Shown: piece by piece, positions 41,513 to 52,945 of the stretch
Layout: the number at the start of each line of letters is the position of its first letter
Numbering within the stretch: the first letter of the stretch is position 1
Assembly (NCBI GenBank): GCA_023630585.1
Contig: CM042566.1
Span: 16,719,754-16,783,753 of the forward strand
Length of the DNA: 64,000 nt
Source: Cranoglanis bouderius
Taxonomy: Eukaryota > Chordata > Actinopteri > Siluriformes > Cranoglanididae
Direction: 5' to 3'
Notes under the pieces: model-generated
The model's database searches: none
Seen by the model: only the letters and a program-made list of their open reading frames with translations
Told to the model about the DNA's origin: nothing
Made by a program: the position numbers and the translations under genes

Positions 41513-42061
41513 ATGCCACAGACTCATACAAATGTTGCCGAACTTGAAGGGAGGATTTCCACATTTCAAATTAAGAAGGATGAATTGTTTCTGGACTCGT
41601 TGCTCATACCATCTACTCAGGTGGCTGAATCTGATGTCACTATTCCTTGGAACGGTTTAAGCACTAACCCAGAGGTCTCAACTCGATGGGACAAATTAGG
41701 TGCAAAACCGAAGCTAATCCAGTCATCCACCCCCAGAGTGCCTCAGAGGGAACCTTGGTCTGTCACATGGGAGAAGAGAAAGGTGACTAAAAACACCCTT
41801 AGACAGAGCCCCCCACCTCATCAACAACCTCTCGTACCAGTATGAGGTACTATCAGAAACAGCTTCACCTACGGAATGGCTTCCTCCACTCTGCACTCTA
41901 ACTCACCCAGGGAGTTTGCTGCACTGCCGGTATTATCTCTGTCCAGCTGCAAAAACCAGGCGGTTCCACCAGATGAAACTGCATCACAGCCTCAGTTAAG
42001 CACATTGCACCATCATTGTCATATGATAAACATATTAAAACAATATGATATACAAAAATAA
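41513..42061 (+). pseudogene. LINE ORF1 N-terminal fragment
   Basis: An open piece with TRWDKLGAKPKLIQSSTPRV and then SVTWEKRKVTKN, followed in another frame by NSPREFAALPVLS. From memory this is the spacer that precedes the esterase domain in ORF1 of some fish non-LTR elements (L2/CR1/Rex1 group). The esterase domain that would follow is missing here. A compatible esterase piece occurs on its own at 55812. Confidence 0.55.
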
Positions 42062-42700
42062 GAGTTATTCCCTACAAGTTTTCTTTGTGAAAGTGTGCAA
42101 AATATAAAAATGATCAATAATAATAAATAATAAACAATTATTGAAGGGATGTTAATGTTAAAGGGATGAAAGTAGTTAATGTTTTCAAATATTTATATTT
42201 AAAATGAATAGACCATACAACATTTTGATGTTTTGATCATGTTTTAGTAATGCTTTTGTATTCTATGTTACATATTGTAACTATGTATCCCTTTTAAAGA
42301 GGCATTGCTAACACTTACTATTTTGATACATTTTCAATGTGTAAAATTAACTGTTAAAGTAGGATGTGATATTCACAGTTTGTCAACATTAAAATAATTA
42401 TTTAAAGAATATATACAGAGTGTGTAATAGTAAGTTATTAAAATGTATTGCAAATAAGGACTAATAGTTTTAAAACATTTACAAATACAAGCTACAATAC
42501 AAGATAAAACACAAACAGATCAAACAGAATGAGATTCATGCACAACAGTATTACACAGTAATTGTTTGTGGATTTGTAACTATTTACCAAAATAAACTAC
42601 CAATCCAACCTTATGCTTCGCTTGGAATCTGACATGCCATGCACAGCCCTTAAATGCTGTGTTTCACAATGAAGTTATTTTCTCTTTTCAACAATCCACC
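42062..42700. other. AT-rich stretch without recognisable features
   Basis: No coding content. Short (AAT) runs near 42112-42130. Confidence 0.5.
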
Positions 42701-42714
42701 TCTGCCTCTCAGCC

Positions 42715-43700
42715 TCATAGAATGGGGACTGCTGAAACTCTGTCCATCATCTGTGCATTCATTCCCTGCACCTGATATAGGGAGAGCACTTTAGCAGGAC
42801 AGTAAATGTATTTGCCTGAGACTCCAGGGAAACCAGTGGGCAATTGGATCCTTGTTTTAGTGGCTGGTGGCAAAATCTGCACAGACGACCAGAAGGATGC
42901 TCCACTAATCTTGCCTCTTTTTTCAGTCACCCCCTTCCTCTCTGCCCCCCTCTGCATAGAGGCCTGCAGCTCCCACTGAAAGAAGGGAATCTCTGCAAAG
43001 TCTTTGAATTGCATTCTGGGGTTGGTCAGGCCCTCAGAGTATGCCTCAAAAAATTTCCTGGAGCAGTAGAAGTATTTAACATTGCCAGCCTGATAAAAGA
43101 AATGTACAGAGGAGCCATCATCCAGGTAACGAGACTTTGGCTGACCACAAGCTAAACAAGATCTAATTTGGGGTTTTTTGTGTCTGCTGTTGTTGCAGGT
43201 CTGCCTGGTGCTTTTCTAGGATGTCTTTAACCATCTTCTCAACTGCCCCCTTGATCAGAGGGACGTCTTCAGGAACACAATTTGCAGATGGATTGAACGG
43301 AGCAGGTGGTAGTATTGTCACTGGGACACTGATGGTTTCGCTGCCTGAGTTAAGATGCTGCCATAAGTGTTTTGTTTCTAGGAGCTTTTCAGGGCTGGTG
43401 TTGAGAGAGGCATTTGTGGGTTTTTGTCTTAGCAAAGTGTTTTATATAACTGCTTATGTGTTGTTTTTTGGTTGAGTGCAGAAGGCTGTTGGGGTCAGTG
43501 CAGGCACTCTGAACCATAGCACCATAATCAGCATCCACTCTTTTAAGGAGATCCTTGCTCTCCTGGTGCTTGGCCAAGAGACCATCAATGGCATTTTTCA
43601 TTGGATCCAACCACCTGTCTTGATGGGTCCAATGCGAGCTGCATGTGGAGAAGCAGCGATAGACAGTGGTGGTGTGCTCAGAAGTTCTAAAGGAGATTCA
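42715..43700 (-). pseudogene. Distal part of a broken gene, DUF6729-like family (tentative)
   Basis: Minus-strand pieces: 43610-43389 encodes KNAIDGLLAKHQESKDLLKR; 43435-43163 and 43014-42715 encode further stretches in other frames (EIPFFQWELQASMQRGAERK). Charged helices, Pro-rich linkers and changing frames suggest the C-terminal region of a long protein. It has the same orientation as the gene relic at 46793-48800, and a Tc1 lies between. I infer that both are parts of one locus. Confidence 0.4.
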
Positions 43701-44455
43701 CAAAATAACGTAACTAAAGTATTTGTGTCTTTGTATGCATATATGTGACAGACAGTTTACACAGTGCCTGTTTGAATAATGTAATTACCTGCATCTAACA
43801 GAATTTCCTCAGACCTTTGCTCCTTTACTGTCACAGGACTTGGAGTGGAAACTGGTCTAATAAGACAGTCTGTGGGGTGGCCTGTGGTTCTGCAGCAAGA
43901 ACGGTCTCAGCAGAACAGGAATCATCAAACCATTCCTGAAATTGAGCAAAATGAGTGTATGCTACTACCCCTGGCAAAAATTATGGAATCACTACACTTA
44001 GATGATGTTCACGTTTTTCTTTTTCCTTTTACTTCGTAGCAAATAAACAAATCACAGATATGACACAAAACAATTTTTGTTTAATAGCTGGACATTCTGG
44101 CTTCGTAAAACATACCTCAAACTAATTTAATGAGGTTATTTTTCATTAATGGCATTATCTTTTTCCAAATCAAGTAGAGGAAAAAATTCTGGAATCACTC
44201 AATGTTGAGGAAAAAATTATTTATTACCAGGAAACATGGCCCCAACAAGAGAGTTTTCAATGGAAATTATAAAAAATGATAAAACTCCTTCAAGAAGGAA
44301 ATCTGACACAGAGTGTGGCAAAAGATGTTGGTTGTTCTAAGTCAGCTGTGCCTAAAATTTGGTGCAAGTATAAACAAAATGGGAAGGTTATAAAAGGAAA
44401 ACACACGGGTTGACCAAGGAAGACATCAAAGCATCAGCAAAGAAAACAAAAGCAA

Positions 44456-45969
44456 TACAGGTGCATCTCAATAAATTAGAATGTCGTGGAAAAGTTCATT
44501 TATTTCAGTAAAATCAACTCAAATTGTGAAACTCGTGTATTAAATAAATTCAATGCACACAGACTGAAGTAGTTTAAGTCTTTGGTTCTTTTAATTGTGA
44601 TGATTTTGGCTCACATTTAACAAAAACCCACCAATTCACTATCTCAACAAATTAGAATATGGTGACATGCCAATTAGCTAATCAACTCAAAACACCTGCA
44701 AAGGTTTCCTGAGCCTTCAAAATGGTCTCTCAGTTTGGTTCACTAGGTAAGCCACAAACATTCATTGCCAAAGAAGCTGGCTGTTCACAGAGTGCTGTAT
44801 CCAAGCATGTTAACAGAAAGTTGAGTGGAAGGAAAAAGTGTGGAAGAAAAAGATGCACAACCAATCGAGAGAACCACAGCCTTATGAGGATTGTCAAGCA
44901 AAATCGATTCAAGAATTTGAGTGAACTTCACAAGGAATGGACTGAGGCTGGGGTCAAGGCATCAAGAGCCACCACACACAGACGTGTCAAGGAATTTGGC
45001 TACAGTTGTCGTATTCCTCTTGTTAAGCCACTCCTGAACCACAGACAACATCAGAGGCGTCTTACCTGGGCTAAGGAGAAGAAGAACTGGACTGTTGCCC
45101 AGTGGTCCAAAGTCCTCTTTTCAGATGAGAGCAAGTTTTGTATTTCATTTGGAAACCAAGGTCCTAGAGTCTGGAGGAAGGGTGGAGAAGCTCATAGCCC
45201 AAGTTGCTTGAAGTCCAGTGTTAAGTTTCCACAGTCTGTGATGATTTGGGGTGCAATGTCATCTGCTGGTGTTGGTCCATTGTGTTTTTTGAAAACCAAA
45301 GTCACTGCACCTGTTTACTAAGAAATTTTGGAGCACTTCATGCTTCCTTCTGCTGACCAGCTTTTTGAAGATGCTGATTTCATTTTCCAGCAGGATTTGG
45401 CACCTGCCCACACTACCAAAAGCACCAAAAGTTGGTTAAATTGACCATGGTGTTGGTGTGCTTGACTGGCCAGCAAACTCACCACACCTGAACCCCATAG
45501 AGAATCTATGGGGTATTGTCAAGAGGAAAATGAGAAACAAGAGACCAAAAAATGCAGATGAGCTGAAGGCCACTGTCAAAGAAACCTGGGCTTCCATACC
45601 ACCTCAGCAGTGCCACAAACTGATCACCTCCATGCCACGCCGAATTGAGGCAGTAATTAAAGCAAAAGGAGCCCCTACCAAGTATTGAGTACATGTACAG
45701 TAAATGAACATACTTTCCAGAAGGCCAACAATTCACTAAAAATGTTTTTTTATTGGTCTTATGAAGTATTCTAATTTGTTGAGATAGTGAATTGGTGGGT
45801 TTTTGTTAAATGTGAGCCAAAATCATCACAATTAAAAGAACCAAAGACTTAAACTACTTCAGTCTGTGTGCACTGAATTTATTTAATACACGAGTTTCAC
45901 AATTTGAGTTGAATTACTGAAATAAATGAACTTTTCCACGACATTCTAATTTATTGAGATGCACCTGTA
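44456..45969 (+). mobile_element. Tc1/mariner copy C (full length, inverse to A and B)
   Basis: The element spans 44458-45967 between TA duplications, with CAGGTGCATCTCAATAAATT ends. It is inserted in another Tc1. It has opposite orientation to copies A and B. Confidence 0.95.
44722..45688 (+). pseudogene. Tc1 transposase of copy C, two lesions
   Basis: The only copy of the three with the expected ATG (MVSQFGSLGKPQTFIAKEAG, then the QSAVSKHV HTH helix). The frame is open for 199 codons, including LFSDESKFCISFGNQGPRVW. A TAA stop (45319-45321) then replaces a Gln codon after APVY. Further on, an extra T near 45440 shifts the frame before the C-terminal SPHLNPIENLWG part (45458-45688). The catalytic blocks are otherwise well kept. 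Confidence 0.92.
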
Positions 45970-46382
45970 TGCCTTGAAAATAGAAAATGCACAACGAAAC
46001 AAATGAAAAACAAATGGGTGGAAACAGGAGTCAATGTCTGTGACGGAACTGTAAGAAATCGGCCAAATGAAATGGGATTTACATATAGAAAAGTCAAACA
46101 AAAACCAGCACTAACACCTAAACAGAAGAAAACAAGGTTACTGTGGACTAAAGAGAAGCAATCCTGGAGTGTGGATGATTGAATGAAAGTGATATTCAGT
46201 GATGAATCACAAATCTGCATTAGCCAAGGAGATGATGCTGGAACTTTTGTATGGTGCCGTTCTAATGAAACATATAAAGATGACTGCCTGAATAAAACAA
46301 TCAAATTTCCCCACTCATTTATGATATGGAGTTGCATGTCAAGTAAAGGACCAGGAGAGACCTCAATAGTCAATGCACAGGG

Positions 46383-46565
46383 AAGTGGTAGCTTAAGACG
46401 TAGGGTTAATGATATCATGAGTTCAAACCCCAGCACCGCCAAGCTGCCACTGTTGGGCCCCTGAGCAAGGCCCTTAACCCTCAACTGCTCAGATGTATAA
46501 ATGAGATAAATGTAAGTCGCTCTGGATAAGGGCGTCTGCCAAAATGCCATAAATGTAAATGTAGT
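46383..46565 (+). mobile_element. tRNA-derived SINE
   Basis: The head GAAGTGGTAGCTTAAGACGT and ATGAGTTCAAACCCC (B box) resembles a tRNA promoter. The body CTGAGCAAGGCCCTTAACCC follows, and then the tail GTAAGTCGCTCTGGATAAGG and CGTCTGCCAAAATGCC, ending in ATGTAAATGTA. It interrupts the surrounding Tc1 transposase. The tail recurs at 11635. Confidence 0.8.
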
Positions 46566-46792
46566 CCTTCCCTCACCAACAGGTGTACAAAAAAGTCTTT
46601 TTTTTGCCACAGAGCAGTGTTAAAATGTGTTAAAGCTTTTCTTCAGGAAAGGCATATCAACTCAATGAATAGTCCAGATCTCAATCCGATTGAAAATTTA
46701 TTGTGGAAATAGAAAAAAAAAAATTGGTCTATGACAACACTCTATCCTGCAAAGCTGGCACAAAAATGGGCACAGCAGCTCCTTCACCCTTT

Positions 46793-48800
46793 TCATGATT
46801 TTACATAGAGGATTCCTTCCTCCACCTCAGGGTCACTCAGGCAGCCTCTAAGGATGTATATATGCTGAATCCACCTCAACTTTAACATTGAGGGTTTAAA
46901 AAAGATGATGTTGGGATCCTTCACAAGATGGAAATGGTGAAGCAGTTCTTCCACTCTCTGAACCAGATCTCTGGGATGTGGCACTTTTGTCTGGCAGTGC
47001 TCTCTGATGTGCTGCTTGGTGGGCTTAGCAGGCTTAATACCACAGAATTTGTATGCCTCTTTCAATTTCTCCAGGTCACTCTGATCCACTACAGAGAAGA
47101 CAGCAGAGATGAGCTGGCAGGAGAAGCTATACAGAGGATGGTGCTCTGACACACATTCCCTAGTGTATTTCCACATACAGTGAAACAAGTCCACATTGTA
47201 TTTCAGGCAAGAGGCACATAAATTCTTGAGGTTCCCTGAGGTAACCTCTGCCACGATAGTTTCAATGGTCCTCCAGGAATCTCACTGCAAGCGCTCATTG
47301 GGTGCTGGGTCCATGACTCTGAAAGTGGCACAGCAGTCTCTAAGTACACAAAAGGGAAATAAAAAATTTCAGTCAAATATATTCATTACCTTTGCTTACA
47401 CTGCTTGATATGATGTGATGTGATGATTCATACCTGTCCACCCACTGGTACTTGGCCTTGGGAATACCAGCAGCACTATAGCGATTGGCTAGCCCACAGT
47501 ACATTGACTCTAAGGACTGCCCACTCTCAGATTGCAGCATCACCCAGGACAGGATCATCGAGTTCTCATTCATCACAGAGTACGATGACATTGTGCCAGA
47601 TGAAAGCATCTCTTTGCATGTGTGATCTGCACTGAGCACCTGTCCAAAAGTGCCTTGTAGGACCTGAGTGAGAGCTGCCTCCTGCCACAGATATTCTTGA
47701 AGAAGGCACTCAGGAACTCAACCAGATAGTGTACAGACACCCCATGCCACCCATCAGTGTCCTCATAATCCAAACAGTGCTGGTGTGTCATCCTTCTTCA
47801 GTGCCCAGTGATGGCATCACTGATTTTCTGCATGCTGAGCAGGTAAGCTAGGTGGCTCTTTCATACTTCATGTGAAGCACCTCAGACAGCTGGCTGGCCA
47901 TATCATTTGGTGATTTTCCAGAGTGTCACATTTCATCCTTCACTGTTTTACAGATTGCCTTCTTATGGGTGAGGAAGACTGGCAAGATATTAATGAAATG
48001 CTTTGGTAGAATTTCTAGCCACTGGGGTTTATCAGCAAACCAGTATTTTTTGCATGTTTTACAGCACAGATGAGAGGAAAGGATGTAGTATTGCCTGCTA
48101 GTACCAAGAATCACTCTGGGTCTTCCCACACCAGAGGAAACAACCTGAGGATTTGGACAACTGTAGAGACAAGGAAGGATTTAATTGTTTCTCAGCCTTT
48201 CCATTATACTGTGCTCTGGTTTCCAGATGAAGAAGGGATGGAGTTGGATGTTTTTTGGTGATGGCAGGCCTGTGTTGGTTTCTATAAGCTCAGGCTGAGG
48301 AGGATAACGCCACAAAGAAACCATGCTCATAAGGTGTCTCACCAGGCATGATCCTGGCCAGAGCCCCATGGCTTTCATCTCTGTTTTCATCCAGATTTTT
48401 TGATGGAGGGAGCAGTTCCAGCAGCTAATATCTTGGATGTAACTGGACACAGGGGCTTCTGTCTGTGTGGAGGGCACTGGTGCATGTTCAGCAGGTACTG
48501 ACTGCGTAGCTGGTGAAGGTGCTGCAGGCACTGACTTTGCAGCTGGTGGAGGTGCTGCAAATGCTGACTTTGCAGTTGGTGGAGGTGCTGCAGGTAATTG
48601 ACTGCGCAGCTGGTGGAGGTGCTACAGGTACTGACTTCACAGCTAGTGGAGGTACTGCAGGTAATGACTTAGCAGCTGGTGGTGGTACTCCGGGCAGAGA
48701 TGCAGGAGCTTTACACTGTGAGGAAGTGAAAGGCACAAGAGATGTGAGGATGGCAGACTCCATGTGGTGTTGGTGGTTGCTGTGGCAGAACTGTAAGGAA
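46793..48800 (-). pseudogene. Broken gene of a DUF6729-like fish family, possibly transposon-derived
   Basis: Minus-strand pieces from 5' to 3'. 48763-48488 is an Ala/Pro/Val-rich repeat linker (PPPAAKSLPAVPPLAVKSVP). 48450-48190 encodes WNCSLHQKIWMKTEMKAMGL. 48129-47926 encodes LCCKTCKKYWFADKPQWLEI and LPVFLTHKKAICK, the type of paired-Cys and FPAxLTxK text I associate with DUF6729. 47639-47400 encodes SADHTCKEMLSSGTMSSYSV and GLANRYSAAGIPKAKYQWVD, RNase H-fold-like. 47254-46793 encodes CLKYNVDLFHCMWKYTRECV and ILRGCLSDPEVEEGILY. Frames shift at several points and stops are present. The order of blocks looks like a large fish protein family of unknown role, perhaps a domesticated or former transposase. 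No host function is claimed. Confidence 0.5.
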
Positions 48801-49370
48801 CAAGTTAAAAATGTATAAAACCTTCATGTAAATGACATCTATGAGATGTCTTTACCTGTCTTTTCCCGTGTTAGGTCAATTCAAACTTACATCAATAGAA
48901 TATTTATACAAGTTCTAATAATGTTAACTTATATCATTGAAATGTACAGACTATTTAAACACTTAAAATGATCACAAATTGATCCTAATTTGAAAGTGTA
49001 CTCTTTACAAAACAGGTAAAGCACAAATTTGGGTAGACAATACAAACATATTAAGCATAAAATTCATGAAGTGCACTCACCCTTATCACTGGTATGTTCA
49101 ACCTTTAACAATAGTTAGTAGAACAAAAGAACACAATTTTTAGAAGAGGTAAGAACACTGCCAAAACAATAAACAAATGCATTAAAAACAGCTGTGGAGT
49201 ATAAATCTGTGGGTAATAGGATAATCCTCCAAAACTGATGTGGAAAATAAACTCTTGCTGCAGAGAAGACTGGACACCCAGTGGCTGCAGGTGACCCTGA
49301 AATATACAGTATAATTTGATTAGTATCACTCTGGTATGTGCAATTTAATAAGCCATAAACAGGTTGAACT
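48801..49370. other. No recognisable gene
   Basis: AT-rich sequence upstream of the gene relic. Its promoter could lie here, but nothing specific is seen. Confidence 0.4.
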
Positions 49371-49371
49371 A

Positions 49372-50245
49372 CCCCAATTCCGAAAAAGTTGGGACAGTAT
49401 GGAAAATGCAAAAAAACAAACAAAAAGAGTCATTTGAAAATTCAATTCACCCTGTACTATATTGAAAACACACTATTAACACATTATTTGATGTTTTATT
49501 TTGTCAACTTAATTTATTTTTGAAAATATACATTCATTTCAAATCTGATGACTGCAACACACTCCGAAAAAGTTGGGACAGTCGACTGTTTACCACCGTA
49601 TAACATCACCTTTTCTTTTAATAACACTTATTAAGTGTTTGGGCACTGAAGACACCATTTGGTTAAGTTTAACAAGTGGAATTTTCCCCCATTTATCCAT
49701 TATGCATTTCTTCAGCTGCGCAACTGTACAGGGCCTTTGTTGCTTTATTTTGTACTTCATAATGCACCACACATTCTCAATCGGAGACAGGACAGGACTG
49801 CAGGTAGGCCATGCTAGCACTCGCACTCTCTGCTTATACAACCATTCAGGCAGAATGTGGTTTGGGGTTGTCCTGCTCTGGATGGCAGCATATGTTGCTC
49901 CAAAATGTGTACATATCTTTCTGCATTAATGGTGCCCTCACAGACGTGCAAGTTACCCATGCTATGGGCACTGAAACACCTACATACTATGACTGCCACT
50001 GGCTTTTGAACCTGACGCTGTTAACAGCTTGGATGGTCCTTTGCCTCTTTTGCCCGGAGAACATGACGGCTGTTTTGTCCAAATTTAAAAAAAAATTTTT
50101 TTACTTTTTTTGGAGGCTGCTTGTATACTATGATTAGACAATTGCCTCACCTGTTTCACATCACCTTCTTATTTCAACTTGTCACATAGCTAGAAGTCCT
50201 AAATTGCCCTGTGCCAACTTTTTTGGAATGTGTTGCATGCATCAA
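49372..50245 (-). mobile_element. Tc1-like transposon with doubled end repeats
   Basis: CCGAAAAAGTTGGGACAGT occurs twice, at 49379 and 49563, as outer and inner repeats. The right side carries the complement-like CCAACTTTTTTGGAATGTGT near 50214. The minus strand encodes a transposase relic, including LAWPTCSPVLSPIENVWCIM (49740-49830) and the upstream YVHILEQHMLPS-like block. The catalytic aspartate of the SPDLNP block is replaced by Val. Confidence 0.75.
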
Positions 50246-50345
50246 TTTCAAAATAAACGTTTATCTTCAAAGAACTATGCAGTTGATTAGGTAAAACATC
50301 AAATACCTTGTATTTATACATTTTTTTGTTTAAATACAATTCAAA

Positions 50346-50938
50346 GTAGGCAAAATACTGTCAAATTCTTGAGGAAAATCTGCTGCCCTCTGCCAGAAAG
50401 TTGTCAATGGGAAGAAGGTTTACCTTCCAACATGACAATGACCCAAAGCACATAGCAAAACTGACCACTCTGTGGTTGAAGGAGAAAAAGGTGAATGTCC
50501 CTGCATGCCCTAGTCAGAGCGCAGACTTAAACCCCACTGAAAATCTGTGGAATGACTTGAAGACTGTAGTCCACAAACAGTCACCATCAAATTTAACTGA
50601 ACTTGAGAAGTTCTGCAAATAAGCGTGGGCAAATATTGCAAAGTCTAGATGTGCAACGTTAGTACAGACATATCCTAACAGACTAAAGGCTGTAATTAAA
50701 AAAATAACGCAAATTAAAGCAAGGGGGTGATCCTTTTTCCAACTCAGCGATCCTGTTTTTTTAAATTTTTTTAAATTTTGTCTGACATGTTGGTGTTGTA
50801 TCTTTCACTTGGATGTTATAAGTTGCACTGAGTAAATACAGCTGGATAAAACAAAAACTGTGCCTGTCTTCATTTCAGGCTGAAAAGCAACAAAATGTGA
50901 TTATTTTAAATGGGGTGATTCTTTTCTATACCCACAGC
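50346..50938 (+). mobile_element. Tc1-like transposon right half (family of 30228)
   Basis: Encodes MGRRFTFQHDNDPKHIAKLT, then QSADLNPTENLWNDLK in which Pro is lost, and a premature TAA near 50620. The right end is the complement of GGGTATAGAAAAGAATC at about 50918-50935. The left half is missing. Confidence 0.8.
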
Positions 50939-50943
50939 ATAGT

Positions 50944-50997
50944 ATAATATAATATAATATAATATAATATAATATAATATAATATAATATAATATAA
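50944..50997. repeat. (AATAT)n microsatellite
   Basis: About 11 pentanucleotide copies between two Tc1 elements. Confidence 0.95.
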
Positions 50998-51282
50998 CAA
51001 CCCCAATGTTGGGTAAAATGTAAATAAAAACAGAATGCAATGATTTGCAAATCTCATAAACCCATATGTTATTCACAATAGAACATAGAAAACATGTGAA
51101 ATGTTTAAACTGAGAAATGTACTACTTTTTAGAGAAAAATAAGGTAATTTTGAATTTGATGATAGCAACACAAAAAAGTTGGGACGGGGCAACAAAAGGC
51201 TGGAAAAGTAACTGTTACTAAAAAGAAACAGCTGGAGGAACATTTTGCAACTAATTAGATTAATTGGCAACAGGTCAGTAAC

Positions 51283-51770
51283 ATGATTGGGCATAAAAAA
51301 ATTATCTTAGAGAGGCAGAATGTCTCAGAAGTAAAGATGGGCAGAGGTTCACGAATCTGTGAAAAACTGTGTCTAAAAATTGTGGAACAATTTCAGAATT
51401 ATGTTCCTCAACGTAAAATTGTGAAGACTTTGAATATATCATCATCTACAGTACATAATATCATCAAAATATTCCAAGAATCTGGAGAAATCTCTGTGCG
51501 CAAGGTACAAGGGCGAAAATCAATATTGCATGCCCGTGATCTTCGGGCCCTCAGGCGGCACTGCATTAAAAACAGGCATGATTCTGTAATGGAAATCACT
51601 GCATGGGCTCAGAAACACCTCCAGAACTCATTGTCTGTGATCACAGTTTGCCGTGCCATCCACAAATGCCATCCACAAGCTCTATCATGTAAAGAAGAAG
51701 CCATATGTGAACATGATCCAGAAACGCCACCATCTTCTCTGGGCCAAAGCTCATTTAAAATGGACTGAGG
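51283..51770 (+). pseudogene. Tc1-type transposase N-terminal half
   Basis: Paired HTH-like helices: KLCLKIVEQFQNYVPQRKIV, then KTLNISSSTVHNIIKIFQES. A GRKS linker and a second domain (LRALRRHCIKNRHDSVMEIT) follow. The frame then shifts before the catalytic core, and a LINE interrupts it at about 51783. This is inactive without its DDE core. Confidence 0.8.
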
Positions 51771-51782
51771 CAAAGTGGAAAA

Positions 51783-52899
51783 CTGTTCTGTCTTCTTTTC
51801 CTTTTGGCTGTTCCCTTCAGGGGTTGCCACAGCGAATCATCTGCCTCCATCTAGCCCTATCCCCTGCATCCTCTTCTCTCAGACTGACTACCTTCATGTC
51901 CTCCTTCACTACATCCATAAACCTCCTCTTTGGTCTTCCTCTCGGCCTCCTGCCTGGCAGCTCTAACCTCAGCATCCTTTTACCGATATATTCACTCTCC
52001 CTCCTCTGAACATGTCCAAACCATCTCAACCTGGCCTCTCTAACTTTGTCCCCAAAACATCTCACATGTGCTGTCCCCCTGATGTACTCATTCCTGATCC
52101 TATCCATCCTCGTCACTCCCAAAGGGAACCTCAACATCTTCAGCTCTGCTACCTCTAACTCTTCCACCTGTCTTTTCCTTAGTGCAACTGTCTCCAAACC
52201 ATACAACATCGCTGGTCTCACTACTGTCCTGTACACCTTTCCTTTCATTCTTGCTGGTACTCTTTTATCACTCAACAGACCTGACACTTTTCTCCACCCA
52301 TTCCAACCTGCCTGCACACGCTTCTTCACCTCTTTTCCACACTCCCCGTTGCTCTGGACTGTTGATCCTAAGTACTTAAAATCCTGCACCTTCTTTATCT
52401 CTTCTCCCTGTAACCTCACTGTTCCACTTGGTTCCCTTTCATTCACACACATGTATTCTGTCTTGCTGCGACTAACCTTCATTCCTCTTCTCTCCAGAGC
52501 AAACCTCCACCTCTCTAGAGTTTCCTCCACCTGCACACTGCTCTCACTACAGATCACAATGTCATCCGCAAACATCATAGTCCATGGAGATTCCTGTCTG
52601 ACCTCATCTGTCAGCCTGTCCATCACCACCGCAAACAAGAAGGGGCTCAGAGCCGATCCTTGATGCAGTCCCACCTTCACCGTGAACTCCTCTGTCACAC
52701 CTACCGCACACCTTACCATTGTCCTACTGCTCTCATACATATCCTGCACCACTCTAGCATACTTCTCTGCCACTCCAGACGTCCTCATACAATACCACAG
52801 CTCCTCTCTTGGCACCCTGTCATATGCTTTCTCTAAATCTACAAAGACACAATGCAGCTCTTTCTGACCCTCTCTGTACTTCTCCATCAATATTCTCAA
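51783..52899 (-). pseudogene. RTE-clade LINE reverse transcriptase, 5' truncated, long open frame
   Basis: A 360-codon open minus frame. LHCVFVDLEKAYDRVPREEL is RT block 3-4, GLHQGSALSPFLFAVVMDRL is block 4-5, and WTMMFADDIVICSES carries the catalytic Asp-Asp (FADD in place of YxDD). KVQDFKYLGSTVQSNGECGK and RRPRGRPKRRFMDVVKEDMK form the C-terminal region of RTE/Expander elements. RT copies the element RNA at the insertion site. The endonuclease and RT N-terminus are missing through usual 5' truncation. The frame is still open, so the insertion is young. It lies within the Tc1-type transposon. Confidence 0.88.
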
Positions 52900-52945
52900 A
52901 GCAAATATTAGTTATATATAGTTTATATATAGTTTTTCTACTCCA

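Larger units (their letters stand above)
43968..46792 (+). mobile_element. Tc1-like transposon carrying a nested Tc1 (copy C) and a SINE
   Basis: The left end CCCCTGGCAAAAATTATGGA follows CTACTA. The transposase start is at 44236 onwards (MAPTREFSMEIIKNDKTPSR in one frame). It is broken by Tc1 copy C at the TA at 44456, resumes at 45970 (KWVETGVNVCDGTVRNRPNE), continues with VIFSDESQICISQGDDAGTF at 46180-46300, and is broken again by the SINE at 46383. Its C-terminal block NSPDLNPIENLLW is at 46665-46710. The right terminal repeat was not found. It sits in the minus-strand gene relic. Confidence 0.8.

Noticed and set aside
46500..46560. Possible tRNA gene in the SINE head region
   Set aside because: The tRNA-like boxes belong to a SINE; no cloverleaf with a proper anticodon arm could be drawn.
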